A DNA stretch of 64,000 nucleotides from Incurvaria masculella (lineage: Eukaryota; Arthropoda; Insecta; Lepidoptera; Incurvariidae). The stretch lies in assembly GCA_946894095.1 (NCBI GenBank), contig OX335660.1, positions 5,001 through 69,000 on the forward strand, read 5' to 3'. Shown here piece by piece: positions 30,701 through 35,931 of this stretch; the first letter of the stretch is position 1, and every line of letters starts with the position of its first letter. The translations under genes and the position numbers were made by a program. The notes under the pieces were generated by a model. That model did not search any database. It had not been told where the DNA came from and saw only the letters and a list, made by a program, of their open reading frames with translations.

Positions 30701-33555
30701 TGTTTGGTGGCTATTTAAAAAAAAAAACATTTGCCACCAGAACCTTTCTGCACTTTCACTGCTACATTGCCTACCTAGTAAGTAACGTGTAACGTAGGTA
30801 AGTTCACCACAGCCAGCCTCAACATCGAAAACAGTAACCCATCTCGAACCTGACTGCTCCCAGAGATACTATACATTGACAAAATACGCACATAAATCAG
30901 GTAAGTGGTTCGCAAGTTATAAGACTTTAACACTCACTACTTACCCTTCTGGTAATGAAGCGTTATATTATGTAGCCTATAAGTTTTTAGTAGAATCAGG
31001 CTAGACATAGATACAATCCACGTCTAACCCCTGATTTCACCAACTCCAGCTACCTGAAATCCGATAGTTAACTTTCTGTTACATTGCATTTTTGTATGAT
31101 GTAACCGAAAGATAACTTTGGGATTTTTGTAACTGGAGGTGGTGGAACCGGGCGTAAATCGAGTAATTGGTTCTCAAGGATTTTATTCTATTGGTCGCAC
31201 CTCGCGATTTAGCGTGATGCCAAGTAGTGCTAAAGTTGCGGGAAATACCAAGCCGTACTTCGGTACAGTTAGTAAAAGTAAGCGCTGCCGCCGCGCCGCA
31301 TGCACCCATTCCCAGCCGACACTTAAAAATGAATACCATCCGATCCTTTTGATCCTTTATTTATAGGGTCGCTAAACTATGGCATCGACTCCATACCGAT
31401 TTATTTCCCCCAAAGTCCCCCGGGGTCGTTGAAACATGGGGTGAAAGAGCACCTGGCCGGCCGGCATGGTTTTCGTATCCCCCGTGAAAGTTCGAAATGC
31501 CGCGCTTGGCTTAGTACCTACTAATCTACCAAACAAAAATTAAGAAACCATTCAACTGAAACCGTAATATCCTAACAATACGCGTTTAAACAATCAACCT
31601 AAAAAGCCCAAACAAATGCGTGTAGCTAGGAACGGCTGTCGCTAAGTTAGCATACCGCGCGGGTTGGTAGAAAGAATACAAAGAATTTACGTAAAAAATC
31701 TCATACTAATCCGTGTACCACACGTCCACGGAGCGCCACTGCGCGTCTTGACTGAGGCGGCGCGGGAACCGCGGCCGGCGTGACGTTCGTCGCCAGCGTC
31801 GCCGATCGCTCCCCGATTCCCCGAATCACGGGAAATTTGAGGTATTGCAGGGAAAATGGTGGGGAATGCAAGCGTTGGGAAATTTGCGGGGAATTGGCCA
31901 ATCCGTGGGGAATTTAGTTTTTTGGCCTTTTTATTTACCTTTTTTTCTTTGCTCATTCGAAAAATATATCGAACATTAAAGCAATCGGGGCAACTTTGGA
32001 TTTCATCTTCTCCCGAAAGTTGTTCGGACGGCCGTCGACTGCACGACCTTTTTTTGGTTATTCGAAATTTTCGATGAAAATTTGGTTCCTATTCCGGATT
32101 CTTACGGAATTCCGGGAATCCTAAGAACGTTTTTGGGGAATTGGAGGAGTGGTTATCGGCAACGCTGTTTGCCGTTTCGCGCGCTCGCGCGTAGGTACCT
32201 TCGGCTCGACTCGGCAATACTCGGTCCTCGTCGGGTGGCCACCGCCGTCACGGTCCTCGCCGCGCTATTATTTCGTTTTCGCTCCGCGCCCTCTGACTAT
32301 TTTTCTTTTTGTTCGGCTCCTAAGGGTCGTTACGTGATGTTCAATAGCTTAAAGCCTTTCTTAAGAATTAGGCTATCGAATTTTATAATATTTTTTCAAA
32401 CCTGACTGGTAGTTCCAGAGATTAGGGTGTTCAAACAAAAAAACAAAAAAACAAACTCTTCAGCTTTATTATAATAGTATAGATAGTATAGATAGTATAG
32501 ATAATGCCTCAGGCAAAGAAAACATAAGCGCTAATCTAATGATCGCTGAGATAATAAGGGATCTAATACATACTAAAGTAATTGCTCGAGCGGGTCACCT
32601 TGCGCAGGTTGTGGTTGATGGTGCTGCGGATGTTGACCCAGCAGTCCCGCACCCAGCGTGCTGCCCGCAACATTGTTACGCTTATACTATAGGCAAGGCT
32701 ACGATGAGATTATAGGTTGTTATTTTACAATGCTTGGTGTGCTCGATGACAATACTATAGGCAAGGCTACTATGAGATTATAGGTTGTCATTTTACAATG
32801 CTTGGTGTGCTCGATGACAGCCATTTGGCAGTGTACATGGCGCACATGCTCTCAACCGTGCGCGCTTTGTACTATCTGTGTGCGGTCTAGAGTCACGTCC
32901 CTTATGTCAACATGACGTTCACGGGAGTGAATATAAGCAATTCGCAACGGTTGTGTATGCATACATTGTGAATTCTAGTGTTAGTTTGAAGTCAGTTTGT
33001 TTTCCTTAATTAAATAAAATAAATATGTGGCTACAATATCCTATCACCAGCCTAATGTAATTTGTGCAGAAGTAATAGTTGTACTAGTGAAAAGAACTAA
33101 AGACCCCAGTTTCTGAGATGCAATTTTGGCCTTAGCAGCCCAGGAGGTCCAGGTGCTCCGAGATAGGTGCGACGTTGCCTCGAAAACTCTCTAGGAGCGG
33201 AACACAGCATTGGGTCTTGCGAACGTTGAATGCGACAAGGTTCTCCTGGTCCCAGTTGGCTCCTTGAATTACCCCTCATGCTCGTCCTGTCGTCAGCATC
33301 ATGGCTGCAGTGTTTCGCCTCGATCTTGTGACTCGTCCTTGTGTTGAATTGCCACACGAGCAGGAAGCTCAAGTGAATGTGTGTCGGCACAGGTCTCCCC
33401 TGCGCTCGTCCCTGAAGAAGCCTCGCGCGGCGGCGGCCGGGGCGGGCGGCCCGCTCGGTATACACAACCCCGGCTACTCGGGCAGCTCGCCGCCGCTCGG
33501 CCGCAACGGCAGCCAGAAGAAAGTCCGCATTCAGACGCACAGCACCGAGGTGTAG
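12627..33555 (+). CDS. Claudin-like four-pass membrane protein (seven coding exons)
   Basis: Hand-built model: exons 12627-12741, 20570-20680, 21402-21566, 24136-24236, 24964-25117, 27599-27722 and 33393-33555. They sum to 933 nt, giving 310 aa. Every junction has GT/AG and matching phase (1,1,1,0,1,2). Four hydrophobic segments lie near residues 10-30, 77-105, 118-141 and 163-182. The first outer loop has W33, G50-P-W52, C55 and C65, which matches the W-GxW-C-C signature of claudins, including the two-cysteine spacing. The tail ends in Thr-Glu-Val, a class I PDZ ligand, and contains NPGF and NPGY. Claudin-family proteins form paracellular barriers (septate junctions in insects); the role here is inferred. 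The introns are full of transposons. AATAAA lies at 33,892. The TTTCAG at 12,592-12,597 suggests an untranslated exon upstream. All four middle exons have tandem duplicates. The orthologue is unknown. Confidence 0.85.
12890..13080 (+). repeat. Interspersed repeat 'TAGCTGCGGTACCCGG', copy 1
   Basis: The copy begins CTAGCTGCGGTACCCGG, followed by TCCGCTCGGGTTA. Related copies are at 30,497-30,690 (+), 18,400-18,440 (-) and 62,920-63,045 (-). It is probably a SINE or a retrotransposon tail; the class is not resolved. Confidence 0.6.
13150..13790 (-). pseudogene. Jockey-like retrotransposon RT remnant
   Basis: The reverse strand reads GVPQGSVLGPILYTIYTADL (motif B), then TTATFADDTAILA (motif C, FADD) and SVKYLGLHLDRRLTWKAHI. 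This is the Jockey-type palm-to-thumb region. The 5' part is frameshifted near 13,590 and both ends are truncated. It lies in intron 1 of the claudin-like gene. Confidence 0.8.
14012..14090 (+). repeat. Short interspersed repeat, copy 2
   Basis: Matches 7345-7425: GTGTCCTTGCTTTACGGTCG followed by TTCCTTGAAATAAGCGACGT. Confidence 0.5.
14263..14770. mobile_element. Foldback element with about 210-bp inverted arms
   Basis: 14,263-14,474 is inverted at 14,549-14,770, around a 74-nt spacer. Shared blocks include TTTCGTGAACAAA, CTCCTAAGAATGATTTCAGA, GATATTTC, a poly-C/poly-G run and CGTTTCCGTATAAACAAGGG. Identity is high but the C-run length differs. No ORF is present. The whole could fold into one long hairpin in single-stranded DNA or RNA of intron 1. 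Confidence 0.85.
14885..14992. repeat. GC-rich 15-bp minisatellite
   Basis: About six to seven units of CACGGTCCCGCGCCG occur; the last are diverged. The period is a multiple of three, so all six frames give repeats such as RTVPR, which explains the open frames here. The composition is far above that of the surroundings. Confidence 0.85.
15020..15950. other. Intron 1 sequence without recognisable features
   Basis: AT-rich DNA. Open frames are short and show no family motif. Nothing specific is seen. Confidence 0.5.
15953..16140 (+). repeat. Interspersed repeat with (CCGT)n core, copy 3, truncated
   Basis: It starts TTCCGTACCCAAAGGGTGAA, continues through the CCGT run and ends at about AAATAGGTAAATT. 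The palindromic end is missing. Confidence 0.7.
16150..16295 (-). repeat. Repeat shared with the right end of the window
   Basis: In reverse complement this matches 63,720-63,850: GCGCGATCTATCGG-like sequence, CGATACATCGAT, and TGTTTTACTGACAAATAAAA. The class is unknown. Confidence 0.55.
16300..16865. other. Intron 1 interval with a short GC-rich island
   Basis: Nothing coding is recognised. 16,610-16,700 is markedly GC-rich (a run of C with CCCGCCCCGCCCC), unlike the surroundings. Confidence 0.4.
16868..17890 (+). repeat. Long interspersed repeat, copy 1 (inverted relative to 31,505-32,470)
   Basis: This repeat of about 0.9 kb occurs twice in opposite orientation, 14 kb apart. It starts near a CTATACTAATAATAGAG tail-like sequence. 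Shared blocks include TTCCCGTGATTCGGGGAATC, GGTGGCCACCCGACGAGGAC and ACGGATTAGTATGAG. It is interrupted at 17,272-17,422. No transposase or RT is seen. Confidence 0.8.
17272..17422. mobile_element. Short retroelement fragment with (GAAAT)n tail
   Basis: 150 bp interrupt the long repeat and end in tandem GAAAT units. The segment AACCCGTGAAGTTTCTTTGC is inverted at 27,421-27,450, just downstream of the exon 5 array. It may be a SINE or a LINE 3' end. Confidence 0.6.
17920..18030 (-). pseudogene. Non-LTR C-terminal remnant
   Basis: The same family as the copy at 2170-2400: GATCGGTGGGTTCTTATTTT is shared with 48,352-48,372. It is too short to classify further. Confidence 0.5.
18170..18400 (+). 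mobile_element. 5S-headed SINE-related repeat, partial copy
   Basis: It contains TTTTGGATGGGTGGCCGTTTT, resembling the 3' control region of 5S rRNA, then GATTCCACGT and CTTTCTTACTACCTAGGT as in the complete SINE at 41,981-42,368. The upstream part (CTCATAACTTACGAACTACT) is shared with 62,450-62,520, so both copies carry the same extra 5' sequence. Confidence 0.6.
18400..18440 (-). repeat. Interspersed repeat 'TAGCTGCGGTACCCGG', short copy
   Basis: The reverse complement reads CTAGCTGAGGTACCCGGCTC, as at 12,890 and 30,497. Confidence 0.5.
18620..19352 (-). pseudogene. CR1-like retrotransposon RT C-terminal fragment
   Basis: The reverse strand reads TSQKDLGVKISHDPKWQPHI, then KLYKTYIRPLLEYAYHVWNP and LLERVQRRASKM, which is the CR1/L2-type RT thumb region. 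A T-run and stops follow. The fragment is cut at 19,353 by the TTAA of a MITE, so the MITE probably inserted into it. Confidence 0.8.
19357..19845 (+). mobile_element. TTAA-MITE family A, copy lacking its right end
   Basis: It starts right after TTAA (19,353-19,356) with GGTCGGCC and is colinear with 60,962-61,450 through CTCCCCATACAA, GATGTCTGATGACCATTG and GAGAAGGTCCCAGAGCGCAA. Homology ends near 19,845. Confidence 0.75.
20132..20569 (+). repeat. Tandem copies of claudin exon 2 (four degenerate units)
   Basis: Four head-to-tail units of about 107-111 bp precede the real exon 2. Each begins with a TTGCAG acceptor and repeats the first 76 nt or so of the exon (LYDHGCFAPWPMCKELLYNN instead of LYDHGYFGPWRVCKELLYNR). 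Each then runs into a stop (GTGTATTAA or GTGTATTGA). They keep the W-x2-C core but lack the second cysteine and a phase-compatible donor, so they look like pseudo-exons. Units 2-4 have a 4-nt CTAG addition that creates a second AG. Confidence 0.85.
20570..20680 (+). CDS. Claudin-like gene, coding exon 2
   Basis: It encodes residues 39-75 of the first outer loop with GPW(50-52), C55 and C65. The acceptor is TTTTGCAG and the donor is G|GTCAGT, both phase 1. It is 111 nt, exactly 37 codons. Confidence 0.85.
20681..21300. other. Intron 2, mostly featureless
   Basis: No repeat or gene is recognised before the partial exon 3 copy at 21,305. Confidence 0.5.
21305..21384 (+). pseudogene. Upstream partial copy of claudin exon 3
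   Basis: Matches the last part of exon 3 with an offset of 157 bp: GCGTACTGTCGGTTCTGCAG against GCGTACTGTCAGTGTTGCAG, then ATGAAGTACACTCACG against ATGAAGTACACGCACG. It has point differences, lacks the exon's donor and carries an in-frame TAA (GAGTAAGTC). Confidence 0.75.
21402..21566 (+). CDS. Claudin-like gene, coding exon 3
   Basis: It encodes residues 76-130: the second membrane segment (WAGVVAAIGVSALSVLCVL), a short inner loop (SSKEQVAMKYTH) and the start of the third segment. 165 nt, 55 codons, phase 1 at both ends. The acceptor is TTTTGCAG and the donor is A|GTGAGT. Confidence 0.85.
21811..23700 (+). pseudogene. Non-LTR retrotransposon remnant in intron 3, split by a MITE
   Basis: 21,839-22,250 is an open linker region upstream of an RT. 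From 22,640 the frame continues with breaks through KSKAVGPDNLGRELF, a motif A remnant, ITAGVPQGGVLSTLLFSIFI (motif B), an altered YADD and KNLGLWIDETLSLN. Several stops and frameshifts are present. The copy is Jockey- or I-like and inactive. The interruption at 22,266-22,629 is a separate insertion. Confidence 0.75.
22266..22629. mobile_element. Foldback TTAA-MITE (family B)
   Basis: A 364-bp element flanked by TTAA on both sides (22,262-22,265 and 22,631-22,634). Arms of about 140-150 nt are nearly perfect inverted repeats: CGGCCCGTAAGC, CCCATACAAACGTAGTTTA and AAATATCTGTGTCTGCATGT occur on both sides. TTAA targets are typical of piggyBac-type transposition. It has no ORF. Confidence 0.85.
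23864..24100 (+). repeat. Tandem copies of claudin exon 4 (two upstream units)
   Basis: Two 136-bp units precede exon 4. Unit 24,000-24,100 is 101 nt like the real exon, keeps GTGTGCAG| before it and |GTCGCT after it, and is open in the right phase (IDDRDMHSFIVNHGVPFNIS against IDDRETHGFIVNRGSAFYIQ). Unit 23,864-23,964 is also open but has lost its AG. Only 35 nt separate the units, too short to be an intron, and 101 nt is not a multiple of three. If used, these would therefore have to be mutually exclusive. Confidence 0.85.
24136..24236 (+). CDS. Claudin-like gene, coding exon 4
   Basis: It encodes residues 131-164: the end of the third membrane segment (LLSVAAAGLFAV) and the second outer loop (QIDDRETHGFIVNRGSAFYI). 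The acceptor is GTTTGCAG and the donor is CAG|GTCGCT. Enters in phase 1 and leaves in phase 0. Confidence 0.85.
24300..24960. other. Intron 4, AT-rich, no features recognised
   Basis: No ORF of note and no recognised repeat, up to the exon 5 acceptor. Confidence 0.5.
24964..25117 (+). CDS. Claudin-like gene, coding exon 5 (first unit of the 173-bp array)
   Basis: It encodes residues 165-215: the fourth membrane segment (IVCIALNAVLCGLSLY) and an inner tail with SASHRVDTTISNPGFKES. The acceptor is TACCTAG and the donor is CAG|GTACTC, phase 1. Only this unit has the 18 nt encoding IVCIAL, so it is the ancestral exon; the later units start downstream of that point. Confidence 0.85.
24982..27416 (+). 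repeat. 173-bp tandem array of claudin exon 5, 14 units
   Basis: Fourteen 173-bp units start at 24,982 and every 173 bp to 27,231; a 13-nt partial follows at 27,404. All are equal in length with only about a dozen variable sites. From unit 2, each can be read as AATGCAG| + 129 nt + |GTACTC, that is 43 codons bounded by phase 1, separated by 44 nt. All 14 are free of stops and indels. GT follows CAG in units 1-5, 7, 8, 10 and 13; in 6, 9, 11, 12 and 14 it is changed to CAGTTAC. Unit types alternate (GARREGGD against DARREGWD), showing higher-order duplication. The exon sequence AATGCAGTGCTGTGC and the intron sequence AATGCAGTGCGGTGC at the right edge probably seeded the first unequal crossover. 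Confidence 0.95.
27421..27450 (-). repeat. Retroelement fragment at the right edge of the exon array
   Basis: GAAGAACCCGAAAAGAAACT is the inverted match of the insertion at 17,272-17,422. Confidence 0.5.
27599..27722 (+). CDS. Claudin-like gene, coding exon 6
   Basis: It encodes residues 216-256 of the cytoplasmic tail, rich in Ser and Thr (SVNTTATTLTGLSSDASTIT). The acceptor is CGTTGCAG and the donor is AG|GTACCG. Phase 1 in and phase 2 out. No tandem copy is visible. Confidence 0.8.
27893..28655 (+). mobile_element. Repeat with 'AACCGACTTCAA' inverted ends, copy 1
   Basis: The left end is TTAACCGACTTCAATAAAGG and the right end is TTTGAAGTCGGTTA. The same sequence occurs in reverse orientation at 37,800-38,262, with the terminal 100 bp flipped. 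It contains ACCGATTTCGATGATTATTT-type motifs and no ORF of note. The element at 27,946-28,211 is nested in it. Confidence 0.7.
27946..28211 (+). repeat. Interspersed repeat with (CCGT)n core, copy 4
   Basis: From TTCCGTACCCAAAGGGTGAA to GTGTGCGACTCGTACTTGGC; the palindrome has decayed. Nested in the repeat at 27,893-28,655. Confidence 0.75.
28800..28925. other. GC-rich island in intron 6
   Basis: A short island with GCGGCGGCGGCGGCAGCAGC and CACGTG stands out from AT-rich intron DNA. It could be an internal promoter or enhancer, but nothing else supports that. Confidence 0.3.
29120..30436 (-). mobile_element. 5'-truncated CR1-like retrotransposon with RT remnant
   Basis: A 326-codon open frame (30,450-29,470) contains VDVIYLDYEKAFDRVP (motif A), SGVPQGSVISTTLFNIFITD (motif B), FLADDSKFF (motif C, Tyr replaced), QQRDLGVLVNHDLKWEPHI and RPLLEYAFQVWQPYF. 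Beyond the stop, another frame gives HFITNRVVDDWNQLPEDI, a CR1/L2 C-terminal signature, so a late frameshift or stop is present. The 3' end is an (AAAT)n-like tail at about 29,130-29,155. The endonuclease and the RT fingers are missing. It lies in intron 6, antisense to the claudin-like gene. Confidence 0.85.
30497..30690 (+). repeat. Interspersed repeat 'TAGCTGCGGTACCCGG', copy 2
   Basis: Begins CTAGCTGCGGTACCCGGCTC. Also contains GACAATGTATCC and CCAAATTTAATCAAGAT, matching 12,890-13,050. Confidence 0.65.
31030..31150. mobile_element. Palindromic MITE, copy 2
   Basis: TTTCACCAACTCCAGCTACC at the left is inverted as GTAACTGGAGGTGGTGGAA at the right. Same family as 10,672-10,797. Confidence 0.6.
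31365..31500 (+). pseudogene. Non-LTR C-terminal remnant
   Basis: Shares TAGGGTCG, CCATACCGATTTATTTCCCC and CCGGCCGGCATGGTTTTCG with 55,620-55,730, 48,195-48,300 and 61,870-62,010. Very short. Confidence 0.55.
31505..32470 (-). repeat. Long interspersed repeat, copy 2 (inverted relative to 16,868-17,890)
   Basis: Reverse-complement match to copy 1 without the 150-bp interruption. A TAGATAGTATAGATAG tail lies at about 32,475-32,500. It contains a stretch ending in TTACGTGATG not seen in copy 1, so the copies differ by small indels. Confidence 0.8.
32589..32818 (-). pseudogene. Truncated copy of MADF exon 2 with a local 60-bp duplication
   Basis: About 95 bp matching exon 2 of the MADF-BESS gene at 36,794-36,890 (reads RAARWVRDCWVNIRSTINHN), plus its 5' intron, occur about 4 kb away in the same orientation. 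The copy breaks off 5' of the PTWPLW region. The adjoining intron segment (ACTATAGGCAAGGCTAC...GTGTGCTCGATGAC) is then repeated once more in tandem. Located in intron 6 of the claudin-like gene. Confidence 0.85.
33393..33555 (+). CDS. Claudin-like gene, coding exon 7 (C-terminus)
   Basis: It encodes residues 257-310: basic SSLKK, an Ala/Gly linker, IHNPGYSGSS and the terminal QTHSTEV ending in a class I PDZ-binding motif. The acceptor is GGCACAG in phase 2, with a weak pyrimidine tract. Stop TAG at 33,553. GC-rich, unlike the surroundings. Confidence 0.8.
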
Positions 33556-33915
33556 CCGGCCTGCCACGCGGCGTGGCCGATGGGCGATGATGGCGAAATA
33601 TTGTTTATTTATTGCAATTCATTTAAAAGTTAAGGTATCACTCATAGGTAACGTAAGTTGTGCAATTGTGTCGTTTTGTGAGTGCAGGGCAGATTTTGTA
33701 ATACTTAACATATTTTAGCCTGGTAGTTTTACAAGGTTTTCTTAAGCTACGGGCAAATTAAATAGTTCATAATAAGTTATGATGAGTAATGTGCAATGTG
33801 CAGGCAGTTTCCTAACACTGAAGGTTCGATCGAGGTGTCAGATGCCGAAGCGTTGACTGTACAAAGTGCAAGCTCTCAGCACCAAGTGTTGAATAAACCA
33901 CGTTATTATTAGTTT
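33556..33915 (+). other. Probable 3' UTR of the claudin-like gene
   Basis: Follows the stop codon. AATAAA at 33,892-33,897 is the first good polyadenylation signal. Confidence 0.6.
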
Positions 33916-35650
33916 TACAATGTTTGTTTATTGTTAGGAGCGTGTATATTGTTGAGCTTTTTAAATTCTAATAGTTCTCTATTGTGTTTCCGTAATCCGT
34001 AAAACTGATACATTTCTGTCGCATCGCAGTCGAACTTTGTCATAGGTTTGCTCAACCCAATGTTTAAACCTGTTATGTAAATACCACTGGTACATATTAC
34101 GGAGACACCCTCGAGTCGAGATGGAAAGTGTGGGACCAAGGTTTGAAAAAAAAAAATACATTGACAGTAATAGCTGACGTGTCTCTTCTACTAAATGTAC
34201 ACGTCCTTCATAAAATGAGTTCGCCCGGGGGGAGGTTCCAGCCATTTCATTTGAACTTATCTCTTTGTCTACTGGTAGACAAAGCTCACCGTTGTGCCTA
34301 ACAGTTATATTGTATGTGGAGATAAATTATAGTTACACTATTGTGCGAGTTTATATTGTTCACCTGTGGACTGGCTCCATTTTAAAATATGCCTTTATTA
34401 TTACAATTCATTTCAAGTTACCTACAGATATATTTTTTCTGGAAGGATTGTTGTACCCAACAATTAGGTGCATGCATATTTATTCTAACTGTTTGCAGAA
34501 CATGTGCGCAAAGTAAAATGACAGCAATACATTCACCCTTTAAATTCATGTTAGGGTTAACTTAATATTTATTTGAGAAAATATATTGTGACCTGATGAC
34601 ATATTGTGACTGATGATCACCAGCAGTGACTATTTCCGCCATAGTAAATTGTAATAAAAATATTACGATTTGTATCGTTGTGTGGGAAAAAGCACAGTGA
34701 GCGTGTGCAGTGACGTGTACAGGTCACGAACCCTCATCCGCCTTTCGAATGCAGCTCCTCAGTGACATCACTAAATACGAACGGCAACCAAAATTGTGGT
34801 GCAGTTCGCCCGCTCGACGTCTCGGTGGGCGAGCGTCGTGCGGGATGTGCCAATGTCTGCAAACAACATTGTCATTATGTGCCTTCAGTGATAAGAGACA
34901 AAAGTATTGTGCCTTAAGTCCTGTGAGTTCAGTTTAAATTAAATTATGTAATAGGAGTGTTATTTTCTTAATAAGTTTTTATGTTCTGTGTTATGTTACA
35001 TTGAATGCCGTCCATAATCTGGTCTCCAGCTTTCCTCAAATGTGATACGAGAAAAAGAGAATGTGCAGTAGTGTCGCTGATCCATCGATGTCCAACATTC
35101 CGCCGACTTGAATCGTACAGGTATTTGCAAACAAGTGGAGTGCAGCGGAACGCTAACAGGGTCGGTCAGTGCACCTGGGGGGGGGGGGTGGAGGGGGGAA
35201 ACTCGTAAGAGTACCGGCTGCACATCGAGTGTAGTTTGCTCTCCATTACATTATGTATGAAGGTTGTGACGGATGTTGCGCCTTGAGTAACATCTTCAGT
35301 GATTTAGAAACTTTGCAAAGAAGATTTTCAGTCACATATTCGTGGAGTTGTAAAGTCATAGATGATATTATAGGTATTTATAACTGTTGGATCTGTATGT
35401 GCTTACTTTGTAAGAATTTTATTAATAGGATATTATGAATTTTATTTTAAATTAATGCAAGACGATTTATCACATTCAGATTGTGCGTGAACGCTACAAG
35501 TTGACTTATGAGGGAATCTTTAGATTCGTAAATATACACACAGTGAGAATATTTTTTTACTGTATAAATAAAAATTACAATTTTCCGTCCAATTAATTTA
35601 ATTCACTTTAAAATATGTTATTATTTACAGATATTTTGTTTTTAATAAAT
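33916..35650. other. Intergenic DNA between the two convergent genes
   Basis: No recognisable gene or repeat family. A long G-run lies at 35,178-35,208. The open frames are short and without motifs. Confidence 0.5.
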
Positions 35651-35690
35651 GTAATTTTATTCATTTCGATTTCAGTCTTTTATTATTCTA

Positions 35691-35931
35691 TCACAAAGGG
35701 CACGCGATTGGATGATGAGGTGGCGCGGGAGGTGCGGCGAGGAGGGCGCGCAGGCGGCGCGCGGCGGCGCGCGCGTCTTCCGGGCGCATGCGCGCGAGTC
35801 GCTCGGCCACGTGCCTCCCGAGCGCCCAGTGGTCAGCGGCGGCGGGTGGCGTGGCGGTGGGACGGACGGCGAGCGGCCGCAGCGCGCGCACCAGCGAGCG
35901 CAGAGCGCGCGCGCACCGCGCCGCGCCGCGC
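35691..35931 (-). CDS. MADF-BESS gene, coding exon 4 (BESS)
   Basis: Acceptor CGTTGCAG, phase 2. Encodes an Arg/Ala-rich segment, then the BESS-like helices, ending PHHPIACPL and TGA. Confidence 0.65.
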
